A model generated the notes under the pieces. That model ran no database searches. It was not told where the DNA came from and was given only the letters and a program-made list of their open reading frames with translations. Source: Chlorobium sp. (GTDB taxonomy: Bacteria > Bacteroidota > Chlorobiia > Chlorobiales > Chlorobiaceae). From it: a stretch of DNA of 64,000 nt. The stretch is from NCBI GenBank assembly GCA_028277485.1, contig JANQGE010000070.1, positions 1-64,000 of the forward strand, in the 5' to 3' direction. This document shows, one piece after another, positions 1-7,810 of the stretch. The position numbers and the translations under genes were made by a program. How positions within the stretch are numbered: position 1 is the stretch's first letter; the number at the start of each line of letters is the position of its first letter.

Positions 1-98
1 ACGGAGCGGAGAAACCGGAATGTACACACAGTACATGAGGATTTCGAGCACCGACCAACGCAGCAATTTGGGCGCGCAATAAGTTTTTAGAGGTGCCC
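1..98. mobile_element. MITE copy, truncated by window start
   Basis: This is the right-hand part of the dispersed inverted-repeat element described at 53963-54101. It contains the shared interior (GAAACCGGA, GTACATGAGGATTTCGAGCACCGA) and ends in AGAGGTGCCC at 89-98. TAAA follows at 99-102, the position of a target duplication, but the left end lies outside the window. The remaining 150 bases up to the next gene contain nothing I recognise. Confidence 0.75.
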
Positions 99-246
99 TA
101 AAAACTGGGTTTATCCTGCCATAGGCAAGGCTGTCCTGCGGCCAGTTTCAGCAGCGGCGCTCCTTTTTGTCGGCTGACTCAGTGAAACAACATGGATGTA
201 GCGGGCTTGTGCATTCACGGGATAAAAAAACTACAGAGGTTTGAGT

Positions 247-1614
247 ATGATGAATGTTAAAAAACCGTTTTTCGAAACCTGGAAACGGTTTTCCAAAACA
301 AAAATCACCAAAAAACACGTTGGACTGATTACAGTCATTGCAGCAAGCGCAGTGATTAGTGTTTCCGGATTATTCCTATTGTCTTTTTCTTCATTACTCG
401 ACAGTTATGACGATGAGCTCGGCATAACAGAAGAATCGGAACTGGCCGACATAGAGGATGAGAGTTCGAAATACTCAAACTCACTTACCGAGGCAACCAT
501 TCGGAAAGGCCAATCTCTCTACAGCATCCTTGTTGACGAGGGACTTACTCCACACGAAATCCACACTATCACAGAACAGCTCAGGGGCAGTTTCTCCGTT
601 AAAAATTTCCGCCCGGGAAAATCCTACTTTGTCGAAAAAGATCCTTCAGGCCAATTCCTCTGCTTTACCTATCAGCAGTCCCCGTCAAATGTCCTGCATG
701 TGCAAAAAAAACCGGAATCCGGAAAATTCAATATCTGGCTGGAAACATTTGAATACCAAAGCCGCGTTTCTACCCTTACAGGTACCATATCCTCGACTCT
801 TGCTGCAGAACTCCAGCAGCGCAAGCGCTACGGCCTGATTTCCCAACTCCAGAAACTCTTTGCCTATAACATCAATTTCAAACGGGACATTCAGCCCGGC
901 ACAGCCTACAATCTCCTGTTTGAAGAAAAATGGCTTGGAGATGAATTTATCGGTATCGGCAATATTCTTGCTGCCGAGATATTTGTCGGACGCACCCCTT
1001 CCACCGCATACAGGTTCACCGACTCGAACGGCAATACCGCCTATTACGACGTGAACGGCAAATCTCTCAACAGTTCCTTCTTTATCAATCCTTGCAATTA
1101 TTCCAGGATCTCAAGCCGTTTTGGCTACAGAACCCATCCGATTCTCAGAAAGCGTCATTTTCACGGAGGTGTTGACTTCGCTGCTCCCAGAGGGACGCCG
1201 GTTTATGCCGTGGCTGACGGTAAAGTTGTTTTCCGGGGAAGGAAAGGCGCCGCGGGAAATATGATAACCATAGCTCATACAAACGGTTATCACACCAAGT
1301 ACCTTCATTTAAGCCGTTTCAGCGCAAACGCAAGGTATGGAAGCAGAGTCAGACAGGGCCAGGTTATCGGTTACGTCGGTTCTACAGGCCGCTCCACCGG
1401 TCCGCATCTGGATTTCAGGGTTATTCACAACGGAAAACCTAAAAACCCGCTTGTTGCCCTGAAATCAGCCCATGAAACAAAAGGCGTGCCGAAAGCTGAA
1501 ATGGATAACTTTCTTGCACAGATATCGGTTCTCCGCTCAAAACTTGAATACAGGGATGTGCTTGTCTCCAGGCTTTCAGCAGCTTCTTCCGGGCATTCTT
1601 CGACTCTGAACTGA
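247..1614 (+). CDS. Membrane-anchored M23 family peptidase
   Basis: Predicted murein-acting endopeptidase of 455 residues. One membrane segment lies near residues 25-50, a LysM/OapA-like section (TIRKGQSLYSIL) near 85-130, and an M23 (LytM) domain from about 295 to 405. Zinc-site residues visible are H306 and D310 in HGGVD and H354 in YLHLS. The last motif, normally HxH, reads H387-L-D389, so one usual zinc ligand is an aspartate; the enzyme may be inactive or use Asp. ATG 247 was chosen over TTG 241 because AGAGG at 234-239 is spaced correctly only for 247. It is a single gene followed by a strong terminator. The family (YebA/MepM-like) acts in the periplasm on peptidoglycan crosslinks or activates amidases. 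Confidence 0.85.
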   Translation: MMNVKKPFFETWKRFSKTKITKKHVGLITVIAASAVISVSGLFLLSFSSLLDSYDDELGITEESELADIEDESSKYSNSLTEATIRKGQSLYSILVDEGLTPHEIHTITEQLRGSFSVKNFRPGKSYFVEKDPSGQFLCFTYQQSPSNVLHVQKKPESGKFNIWLETFEYQSRVSTLTGTISSTLAAELQQRKRYGLISQLQKLFAYNINFKRDIQPGTAYNLLFEEKWLGDEFIGIGNILAAEIFVGRTPSTAYRFTDSNGNTAYYDVNGKSLNSSFFINPCNYSRISSRFGYRTHPILRKRHFHGGVDFAAPRGTPVYAVADGKVVFRGRKGAAGNMITIAHTNGYHTKYLHLSRFSANARYGSRVRQGQVIGYVGSTGRSTGPHLDFRVIHNGKPKNPLVALKSAHETKGVPKAEMDNFLAQISVLRSKLEYRDVLVSRLSAASSGHSSTLN

Positions 1615-1631
1615 CTGTGATCTTACCGAAT

Positions 1632-1661
1632 AAAAAAAGCGGCGTTCCTTGCCGCTTTTTT
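1632..1661 (+). terminator. Rho-independent terminator
   Basis: AAAAAAGCGGC, a 7-nt loop GTTCCTT, then GCCGCTTTTTT form an 11-bp stem. The A-tract on one side and T-tract on the other make it capable of working in both directions. It sits 17 bases after the M23 peptidase stop. Confidence 0.85.
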
Positions 1662-1723
1662 AGGGTACTTTAAGCTTCATCAGGCACAACATCTCACCTC
1701 TCTGATTCGTTATATCTTGTTAC

Positions 1724-2875
1724 ATCAAAAAAAGGATAGCCGAAATACTGCACATTGTCATTCTGCTTTGCCTGCTGTTAAGCTTCAGGGCATCGGCTGA
1801 GCAGCATAAAAAGCCCCCAAACTCAGCCGGCAGCAGTTTCAGGGTTGTAACCGTTGTCAGAGGTCTCAACTTTCCATGGTCGGTTGCATTTCTTCCGGAC
1901 AGAAGTTTTCTGGTTACCGAAAGAGGGGGAAGACTGCTCCTTTTCAAAAACGACGGGGTAACCCGTGTGATCAGCGGGCTTCCCGATATTACTGCAAAGA
2001 ATCAGGGCGGCCTTCTCGATGTCATTATTGACCCCGACTTCGCGAAAAACCGTACGGTCTATTTCTCCTATGTGGCAAAAGGACAAGGAGGTGTGGGAAC
2101 CGAAGTTGCTCGTGCGACCCTGGATGGATCAACGCTGAAAAACCTGAAAGTCATTTTCAGGGCCGAGCCGAAAACATTTGAGCATAAACATTTCGGTTCC
2201 CGTCTGCTTATCGCACCTGATGGAACCCTTCTCATTACACTGGGAGAAAAAGGACAGCATCCGAACGATCAAAACCATAATGCACAAAACCCATCAAACC
2301 ACCTCGGCACGATTGTTCGTATCAACAGGGACGGCTCCATTCCAAAAGACAATCCGTTCGTGAGAAAAAAAGGTTTCAGGTCCGAGATTTATACTTACGG
2401 CAACCGCAATGTTCAGGGGATCACCCTCCATCCTGCAACAGGAAAAATCTGGTTCCATGAACACGGGCCCAAAGGGGGAGACGAGCTCAACATACTTAAA
2501 CCTGGTGCGAACTATGGCTGGCCTATTGTAACCTACGGGACGAATTATGACGGCACGATCATTACCAATAAAACATCGGCACCGGGAACCGAACCTCCGG
2601 TGATGTACTGGGTACCTTCAATTGCACCTTCTGGTATGACCCTGTACAACGAAAATGCCTTCCCTGAATGGAAAGGCAATATATTTGTCGGATCACTTGT
2701 GCAAAGACATCTCAGAAGGGTTATTCTTGAAGGTGAACGTGTCATCGGCCAGGAAGTTTTGCTCAAAAGCCTCGGGGAACGCATACGCGATGTCCGTACG
2801 GGGCCCGACGGCTATCTCTATGTGCTGACGGACAGCCGGAACGGCCGGCTGCTGCGCTTGGAGCCCCGAAAGTAA
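1724..2875 (+). CDS. PQQ-dependent sugar dehydrogenase-like protein
   Basis: Six-bladed propeller of the soluble glucose/sorbosone dehydrogenase family (YliI/Asd-like). These oxidise aldose sugars in the periplasm with PQQ. Visible motifs include NFPWSVAFLPD, ERGGRL, GLLDV, YGNRNVQG (the Arg region that contacts PQQ), HGPKGGDE and GANYGWP. The reading frame is open from 1706 and encodes a hydrophobic signal-peptide-like segment (about 1745-1797, ending ASA). Between the stop at 1703 and GTG 1967, however, there is no ATG, GTG or TTG. A GTG 1967 start would lose the signal peptide and first blade. I place the start at ATC 1724 (IKKR before the hydrophobic core) as an inference; a non-standard start or a lost start codon is likely. 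No PQQ synthesis gene is nearby. Confidence 0.7.
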   Translation: MKKRIAEILHIVILLCLLLSFRASAEQHKKPPNSAGSSFRVVTVVRGLNFPWSVAFLPDRSFLVTERGGRLLLFKNDGVTRVISGLPDITAKNQGGLLDVIIDPDFAKNRTVYFSYVAKGQGGVGTEVARATLDGSTLKNLKVIFRAEPKTFEHKHFGSRLLIAPDGTLLITLGEKGQHPNDQNHNAQNPSNHLGTIVRINRDGSIPKDNPFVRKKGFRSEIYTYGNRNVQGITLHPATGKIWFHEHGPKGGDELNILKPGANYGWPIVTYGTNYDGTIITNKTSAPGTEPPVMYWVPSIAPSGMTLYNENAFPEWKGNIFVGSLVQRHLRRVILEGERVIGQEVLLKSLGERIRDVRTGPDGYLYVLTDSRNGRLLRLEPRK

Positions 2876-2991
2876 AGGGAACCTCCCCTGCTCCGCCTCG
2901 GATCAACAATGCAGCAAACCAACACCGCCAACGCCTGACCGTCAACCATTTACTCTGCCCTGCTTTCGTCAGCTCTTGGCAATCCTCTCCT

Positions 2992-3942
2992 CTACTTCAT
3001 TCCCCAAAACTTGATCTTGCGGTCGTCGCTGCCGCTGACAATTGTTTTTCCGTCAGGTGAGATGTGCACGGACTGTACCTCGAGCACGTGACCCCGATAG
3101 GTATGCAGAAGGCTGCCTGTCTCGACATCCCACAAGCGAACCGACTCATCATTGGAGACGCTTGCGGCTTTTTTGCCGTCAGGACTGAAACAAACACTAC
3201 GAACACCATCTTCATGCCCTTCCATGATATGCTTAATTTCCCCGGTTTCGGTATCGAGAATTTTGACTGCTGCATCCCTGCCGCACAGTATGATCAGTGA
3301 ATCGTCGGGACTGAAACTGGTTGAATAAGAGTGCCTGTCGCGCGTTTTGTATGTTTCTATATTTTTTCCGCTTTCAACATCCCAGAGGCGCACCACCGGC
3401 TCTTCACCGCAGCTGACGAGTTTTTTCCCGTCGTGGCTGAAAGCAACACACTCTATATAGGATGTATGACCGGTCAATGTTTTCAGCTCTTTGCCCGACT
3501 CGACGTCCCAGAGCTTGATCGTCGTATCGCGCGAACAGCTTGCAAGCGTTTTGCCGTCAGGGCTGAAATCAACCATACGAACCTCTGTATCATGGCCCTT
3601 GCACTCATGAAGACATTCCCCGGTTTCCGCATCCCAGATTCTCACGGTACTGTCGATACTGCCGCTGGCAACCTTGCCGTCATTTGGGCTGTAATCGACA
3701 CACTTGACCCATGTCGTATGGCCCGGCATGGTATGCAGCGCCTTGCCGCTTTCCACATCCCACAGCATGACTTTCTCATCAAAACTGCCGCTTACCAGTT
3801 TCTTGCCGTCAGGACTGAACCGGACACCAAGCACTCGGTCTTCGTGCCCTTCGAGAGTCTTGATCAAGGCTTCATCTTCCCGTACCTGGGGACGCTTCAG
3901 TTCTTCTTCCTTTTTTCCGAACAATTTTGATAGAAAACCCAT
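2992..3942 (-). CDS. Seven-repeat WD40 protein
   Basis: A protein of 316 residues made almost entirely of WD40 repeats after a short charged N-terminus (LFGKKEEE). Seven repeats of about 42 residues each begin GH and end WD. The fifth is degenerate (RDRH at the GH site, ILD at the WD site) and the last ends FWGMK, which would close a single seven-bladed propeller. No signal peptide or membrane segment is visible, so it is probably a cytosolic interaction scaffold. No partner is suggested by the flanking genes, which face away or belong to a toxin-antitoxin pair. The fold call is secure; the function is unknown. Confidence 0.85.
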   Translation of the reverse strand: MGFLSKLFGKKEEELKRPQVREDEALIKTLEGHEDRVLGVRFSPDGKKLVSGSFDEKVMLWDVESGKALHTMPGHTTWVKCVDYSPNDGKVASGSIDSTVRIWDAETGECLHECKGHDTEVRMVDFSPDGKTLASCSRDTTIKLWDVESGKELKTLTGHTSYIECVAFSHDGKKLVSCGEEPVVRLWDVESGKNIETYKTRDRHSYSTSFSPDDSLIILCGRDAAVKILDTETGEIKHIMEGHEDGVRSVCFSPDGKKAASVSNDESVRLWDVETGSLLHTYRGHVLEVQSVHISPDGKTIVSGSDDRKIKFWGMK

Positions 3943-4098
3943 GACATTATTTAGGATTTGGATTGAAATGGTTTACAACCGAATCAGCTCTGGATAGTAA
4001 GGTCTAAAAATAAAAAAAATGCTGGATTGTTTGAGGGGGAGTTTTTTCAAGCTGCTTCAACCGACGGTCCCCCCCACCCATTCCTCAAGACCCCTTGT

Positions 4099-4248
4099 TC
4101 ACAAAAAGTCACGATAATCTTCAAGCAGTTCTTCGAGGCATGCTCCCGCCACGCTGGTCTGTTTGATTTCCATTCTTTTCGAGGTTCCCGAAGCTTGGCT
4201 GCCCTCGATAATGTTTTGCTTCCCCGACCTTGCCCGGACAAGCTCCAT
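4099..4248 (-). pseudogene. Remnant of a four-helix-bundle suffix-domain protein
   Basis: The reverse strand reads ELVRARSGKQNIIEGS, then ASGTSKRMEIK and LEELLEDYRDFL before a stop. This is the pattern of the middle of four-helix-bundle (S23-type, suffix domain) proteins, as recalled from the family. An in-frame stop lies just upstream (4258-4260), and both the N-terminal helix and the C-terminal suffix domain are absent, leaving about 49 codons. It follows vapC directly on the same strand. The rest of 3943-4292 shows no other coding signal. Confidence 0.5.
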
Positions 4249-4292
4249 GCGAAGCTTCTATTTTCTGAAAATAGTCAGAAAAACACCTGTTT

Positions 4293-4688
4293 TCACCAGA
4301 TCGTTTGCAGCATATCCGACTGCCGGAGATTTTCGTCGGCTGTTACCAGCGGGGTTCTTGTAACGAGGGAGGAGGCGGATATAATCCTGTCGGCAGGATC
4401 GCTGTTTATTGTATCAGGCAATGCTGTTGAGAGAAGAGCTATTTCCGGGGTTATCCCCTGAAAAACATACCTGTTGGACGATAACAACAGATCAACAAAA
4501 TCAATGTACGGCAGGCTGATCTCGATCCTTTTTTTCCTGATCAACATGGCTATTTCCCAGAGAGAGATCGAGCAGAAAAAAAGACCGTCAGTTTGATTTG
4601 CTTCTCCAATTGCATCCCTCGCCTTTTCACTCAACATCTCCGGCTGCAAAGCATCCCACAAAATCACATGGGTATCGAGGGTGATCAC
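4293..4688 (-). CDS. VapC-type PIN-domain toxin
   Basis: Toxin of a type II toxin-antitoxin module, 131 residues, the usual PIN length. The acidic Mg2+ site of PIN ribonucleases is complete: D5 in LDTHV, E45 in LWEIA, D100 in PADRII and D118 in TADENL. Family members cleave tRNA or rRNA when freed from the antitoxin. Its start overlaps the stop of the upstream antitoxin gene by four bases (ATGA), so the two should be translationally coupled. The RNA target cannot be inferred from sequence. Confidence 0.85.
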   Translation of the reverse strand: MITLDTHVILWDALQPEMLSEKARDAIGEANQTDGLFFCSISLWEIAMLIRKKRIEISLPYIDFVDLLLSSNRYVFQGITPEIALLSTALPDTINSDPADRIISASSLVTRTPLVTADENLRQSDMLQTIW

Positions 4689-4918
4689 TGCTTTTCAGCC
4701 TCCCACTGCTCGCCGAGAGGAGAAAGAAGATCATGCAGAACCGCGGTTCGAGCTATTTCCTTCAGTTTCTTTCTCGCCTTTTTCTGCTTGTCCTCAGGAG
4801 GAACAAGGTGTGCGACCACCTTTCCCATCGAGGTAATGTCAACGGTTTCACCGTGCTTGACACGCTGCATCACCTTTCTGAGATTGGCCCGCAATTCACT
4901 GACAGCTATCGTTCCCAT
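4685..4918 (-). CDS. Phd/YefM-family antitoxin
   Basis: Antitoxin of 77 residues starting MGTIAVSEL, with the standard Phd/YefM N-terminal DNA-binding fold (VSELRANLRKVMQRV, then GETVDITSMGKVVAHLVP). A lysine-rich helix follows and would wrap the PIN toxin encoded next. An upstream in-frame ATG (4990) would add 24 residues with no family resemblance. ATG 4918, preceded by GTGGGGAAATACC, matches family starts. The putative operator lies about 40-57 bases upstream, so autorepression is expected. Confidence 0.85.
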   Translation of the reverse strand: MGTIAVSELRANLRKVMQRVKHGETVDITSMGKVVAHLVPPEDKQKKARKKLKEIARTAVLHDLLSPLGEQWEAEKQ

Positions 4919-4956
4919 GGTATTTCCCCACTCTTTTTCCAAACTCATATCACAAA

Positions 4957-4975
4957 CGTACAACCACATTGTACA
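4957..4975 (-). promoter_or_regulatory. Putative antitoxin operator (TGTACA-type boxes)
   Basis: GTACAA-CCACA-TTGTAC is a perfect 6-bp inverted repeat (4958-4974). It includes TGTACA at 4970-4975 and CGTACA at 4957-4962. YefM antitoxins are known to bind TGTACA hexamers, and this site lies just upstream of a Phd/YefM-type antitoxin gene. Function is inferred from position and motif only. Confidence 0.5.
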
Positions 4976-5023
4976 AAACATCCATAACAAATCAAACCTC
5001 CATAAGAGGAGAGAAAAGAATTG

Positions 5024-6184
5024 TTATGCCCTCTTCCCGGAAAAGTTGTACCGTCGCCCCTTCCACTGCGCACCGTCGCCAAACGCTACCAGGTAAAAAG
5101 AGTTTGCCGCAATGCCGAGCAGTACGATCTGTGAAAACACATGCAGCAGCGCTCCCGATGCGGGTTGGCGGAACCGGCCTGCAATCAACAGCCTGCATAC
5201 AAGCGCAATCATTACCTGCAGCAAAGGCAACCAGAAGTACACGGAAGAAAAATTGCCGTTTACTGCCGAGGAAACGACAAATCCGTAAGGCGCAATATAC
5301 ACCAGAATCGTGATCAGCATCAGGAGAAACAAACCTGGGAAGTTGTAATTCAAACCTGCAAAAAGGTTTTTTGAGAATCCCTCCCAGACTTCGGAAAAGT
5401 TGCGGTACATCCTGCAGTTCACAGTATCCATACCATTATAGCTCAACACCTTTCCACCGTTTTTCTTTACAGCCTTGCAAAGCCAGACATCTTCGACAAG
5501 ATCGGCACTCACGGCGCCGTGACCGCCGATGCGGCCGTACATCCTGCGTGTAAACAGCATGAACTGGCCGTTCGCAAAACACATTGAGGGAGAAGATACT
5601 GCATGTACAAGCCGCACAGGTAGATAACAAAGCAGAATGAAATAAATCAGCGGAACAATCAGCTTCTCCCAAAATGATCCCATTTCCTGCCGGGGCGTCA
5701 GGGAAAGCATATCAGCCCCGCTTTTCTGCATGGCTGCAACTGAGCGTGAAAGGCTTTCAGGCGAATGAAACGTATCGGCATCGGTAAAAAGCAGCAGTTC
5801 TCCCCGGGCCGCTTTCCCCAACTGATCACAGGCCCAGGCCTTACCGTGCCAGCCTTCAGGCAATGCCTTCCCTTCAATGATCCTCAGTTTTGAACGGTTA
5901 TCGGAACACCGTAACGATTCAAGCATCTCACCGGTACGGTCAGTTGAGCCGTCATTGAGCACGATCAGCTCAAAGTTATCATAATTCTGGTGCAGAAGTG
6001 AGGTAATGCAGCGCTGAATGTTACGCTCTTCATTGCGGGCGGGAACAAGCACGGAAACAAAAGGGGACATATCTGCCGGTAGCTGCCGGGGCAGGGACGG
6101 AAGCTCTTTCAGGTTCCAGAGCAGAATACCCAGAAAAACAAGCAGGCAGCAAATTATCACCAACTGGTAGAAGAGCATCAACAT
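5024..6184 (-). CDS. cruC: Membrane glycosyltransferase family 2, probable carotenoid glucosyltransferase
   Basis: GT2 enzyme with an N-terminal membrane anchor, a cytosolic catalytic domain (VSVLVPARNEE, LNDGSTDRT, FTDADTF as the DxD, EDVWLCKAVKK) and about three C-terminal membrane segments ending near QWKGRRYNFSG. The layout and WKGR ending match carotenoid glycosyltransferases of the CrtQ/CruC type. CruC glucosylates hydroxychlorobactene in chlorosome carotenoid synthesis. Its closeness to bchK, as I recall for C. tepidum, supports CruC; the exact substrate is inferred. The longest frame starts at GTG 6244, but those first codons derive from a repeat terminus (GAGGTGCCC). ATG 6184, directly before the hydrophobic anchor, is preferred. 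Confidence 0.7.
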   Translation of the reverse strand: MLMLFYQLVIICCLLVFLGILLWNLKELPSLPRQLPADMSPFVSVLVPARNEERNIQRCITSLLHQNYDNFELIVLNDGSTDRTGEMLESLRCSDNRSKLRIIEGKALPEGWHGKAWACDQLGKAARGELLLFTDADTFHSPESLSRSVAAMQKSGADMLSLTPRQEMGSFWEKLIVPLIYFILLCYLPVRLVHAVSSPSMCFANGQFMLFTRRMYGRIGGHGAVSADLVEDVWLCKAVKKNGGKVLSYNGMDTVNCRMYRNFSEVWEGFSKNLFAGLNYNFPGLFLLMLITILVYIAPYGFVVSSAVNGNFSSVYFWLPLLQVMIALVCRLLIAGRFRQPASGALLHVFSQIVLLGIAANSFYLVAFGDGAQWKGRRYNFSGKRA

Positions 6185-6308
6185 GAGTAGTGACAAGTGG
6201 CAACAACTATAGTACTCTATAGGACATACGTGACTTATGGGCACCTCTAACTGCTACACGCAATATACCGAACGATTCTCTCATAGTGTTTTTCCAGATT
6301 GATAAAAA

Positions 6309-6388
6309 ACCTCACCTGAATTGAGCGATAGCTTAGCATGCCGGAGATGCAAGGTCTGCTATATGCCACAGCATCGGGCACCTCTATT
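6309..6388. repeat. 80-bp repeat, copy 1
   Basis: First of two near-identical 80-bp units in this gap (the second is 6464-6543). Shared core: CCTGAATTGAGC, GCTTAGCATGCCGGAGATG, GGTCTGCTATATGCC. Both units end GGGCACCTCTATT, the same terminus as the MITE family. A solo terminus (GGGCACCTCT, 6239-6248, preceded by TTAT) lies just left. The 6245-6679 gap holds these repeats plus one MITE and no gene. Confidence 0.8.
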
Positions 6389-6463
6389 GAATGCTGTCAA
6401 TGCATGCAGACATATGTAACAATTAAACTGCAACGAAAACATATTTTGTCTTTCACTAATAAA

Positions 6464-6543
6464 ACCTCTCCTGAATTGAGCAATGGCTTAGCATGCCGGA
6501 GATGAAAGGTCTGCTATATGCCGCAGCATCGGGCACCTCTATT
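6464..6543. repeat. 80-bp repeat, copy 2
   Basis: Second copy of the unit at 6309-6388, differing at only a few bases (for example GAGCAATGGC for GAGCGATAGC). Its GGGCACCTCTATT end doubles as the left end of the MITE that runs to 6674. Confidence 0.8.
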
Positions 6544-6674
6544 AATTGTTTTACGAGCGTTTCGAGAGCAAGGCGGACAGCGCGCAGAAACCGGAGTGTA
6601 CACAAAGTACATGAGGATTTCGAACACTGCCCAACACAGCTATCGAGACGCGTAATAAATTAATAGGGGTGCCC
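6531..6674. mobile_element. MITE copy, 144 bp
   Basis: Left end GGGCACCTCTATTAATT, right end AATTAATAGGGGTGCCC. The interior matches other copies (GCAAGGCGGACAGCGCGCAGAAACCGGAGTGTACAC, in part). No target duplication is found, probably because the left end is fused to the 80-bp repeat. The element ends five bases before the hisG stop codon. Confidence 0.85.
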
Positions 6675-6679
6675 CCGGA

Positions 6680-7564
6680 TTAATCGATCAGCTTGCTGAT
6701 ATCATATTCAAAAATACCTTCGGCACCGGCCCGCTTCAGTTCGGGAATAACGGAACGGACAATCTTTTCCTCGACAATCACTTCAAGTGCAACCCAGTTT
6801 TCGTCGGCAAGGTGAGAGACGGTAGGCTGGCGAAGAGCGGGAATAATACCGGTGATTTTTTCCAGCGACTCTTTCGGTGCGTTCATCTTCAGACCGATCT
6901 TCCCCTGGGCGTTGATGGCGCCTTGCAGCAGCATGGACATGTTCTCGATCTTTTCCCTTTTCCAGGTATCGCCCCAGGAGTCCCTGTTGGCAATCAGCTT
7001 GGTATTCGATTCGAGCAGCACATCGACGATGCGAAGCTTGTTGGCACGAAGTGAGCTCCCGGTTTCGGTAACCTCGACAATCGCGTCGGCAAGCTCGGGC
7101 GGCTTTACTTCGGTAGCTCCCCAGCTGAACTCTACATGTGCCTTGACAGCATGTTCCGCAAGGTACTTTTTTGTGATATTGACAACCTCAGTAGCGATAT
7201 GCCTGCCTTCAAGATCCCTGACAGATTGAACTGATGAACTTTCGGGGACGGCCAGCACCCATCGTACCGGCCGCATCGAGGCTTTGGAATATACAAGATC
7301 GGAAACCTCGACAACATCGGCGCCGGTCTCGATAATCCAGTCCTTTCCAGTAAGCCCTACATCAAAGGCCCCAAGCTCGACGTAGTGGGCCATTTCCTGA
7401 GCACGGATGAGGATGGCTTCAAGTTCATCATCATCTATCGAGGGAAAGTAGGAACGACTTTTTACGGAAAAATGAAATCCTGCCTTTGCAAACAAATCCA
7501 GCGTTGAATCCTGCAGACTTCCTTTCGGCAAGCCTAATTTTAAAATCTTCTCAGATGTGCTCAT
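6680..7564 (-). CDS. hisG: ATP phosphoribosyltransferase, long form
   Basis: First enzyme of histidine biosynthesis: condenses ATP and PRPP to phosphoribosyl-ATP. The protein has 294 residues, the length of the long form with a C-terminal ACT-like domain that binds histidine. Visible landmarks are [11 protein letters not shown] at the N-terminus, [10 protein letters not shown], and the PRPP-site region [16 protein letters not shown]. The C-terminal section (from about LRQPTVS) is the regulatory domain. The long form works without HisZ, and none is seen here. ATG 7564 is preferred to TTG 7579 as homologues begin near MSTS; no clear ribosome site separates them. No other his gene is adjacent. 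Confidence 0.93.
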   Translation of the reverse strand: MSTSEKILKLGLPKGSLQDSTLDLFAKAGFHFSVKSRSYFPSIDDDELEAILIRAQEMAHYVELGAFDVGLTGKDWIIETGADVVEVSDLVYSKASMRPVRWVLAVPESSSVQSVRDLEGRHIATEVVNITKKYLAEHAVKAHVEFSWGATEVKPPELADAIVEVTETGSSLRANKLRIVDVLLESNTKLIANRDSWGDTWKREKIENMSMLLQGAINAQGKIGLKMNAPKESLEKITGIIPALRQPTVSHLADENWVALEVIVEEKIVRSVIPELKRAGAEGIFEYDISKLID

Positions 7565-7593
7565 GTTGGGAATTACCAATTACCGGTTTTAAA

Positions 7594-7735
7594 GGGCACC
7601 TCTATTAATTTGTTGCGCACCCTGATTACTTCGTTGGCCAGTGCTCGAAATCCTCATGTACTCCGTGTACACTCCGGTTTCTGTGCTCTATCCGCCTCGT
7701 ACTCATGTCGCTCACGACAATTTATAGAGGTGCCC
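7594..7735. mobile_element. MITE copy, 142 bp, with target duplication
   Basis: Complete copy: GGGCACCTCTATTAATT at the left, TTTATAGAGGTGCCC at the right. It is flanked by TAAA at 7590-7593 and 7736-7739, a perfect 4-bp duplication. A second solo right end (AGAGGTGCCC) follows at about 7742-7752. Confidence 0.9.
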
Positions 7736-7810
7736 TAAATAGAGAGGTGCCCTCATTTTTCCTTTTCTACTCCCCGCTCTCCCTCTTTTTCCTTTGGTGA
7801 ATTATTCAGG

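Noticed and set aside
4027..4461. Plus-strand frame of 144 codons across the vapC end
   Set aside because: It is antisense to vapC and to the four-helix remnant, with no recognisable product.
7740..7810. Pyrimidine-rich tract after lpxH as another heptamer array
   Set aside because: CTCCC/TTTTCC words occur but no consistent 7-base phase could be read.
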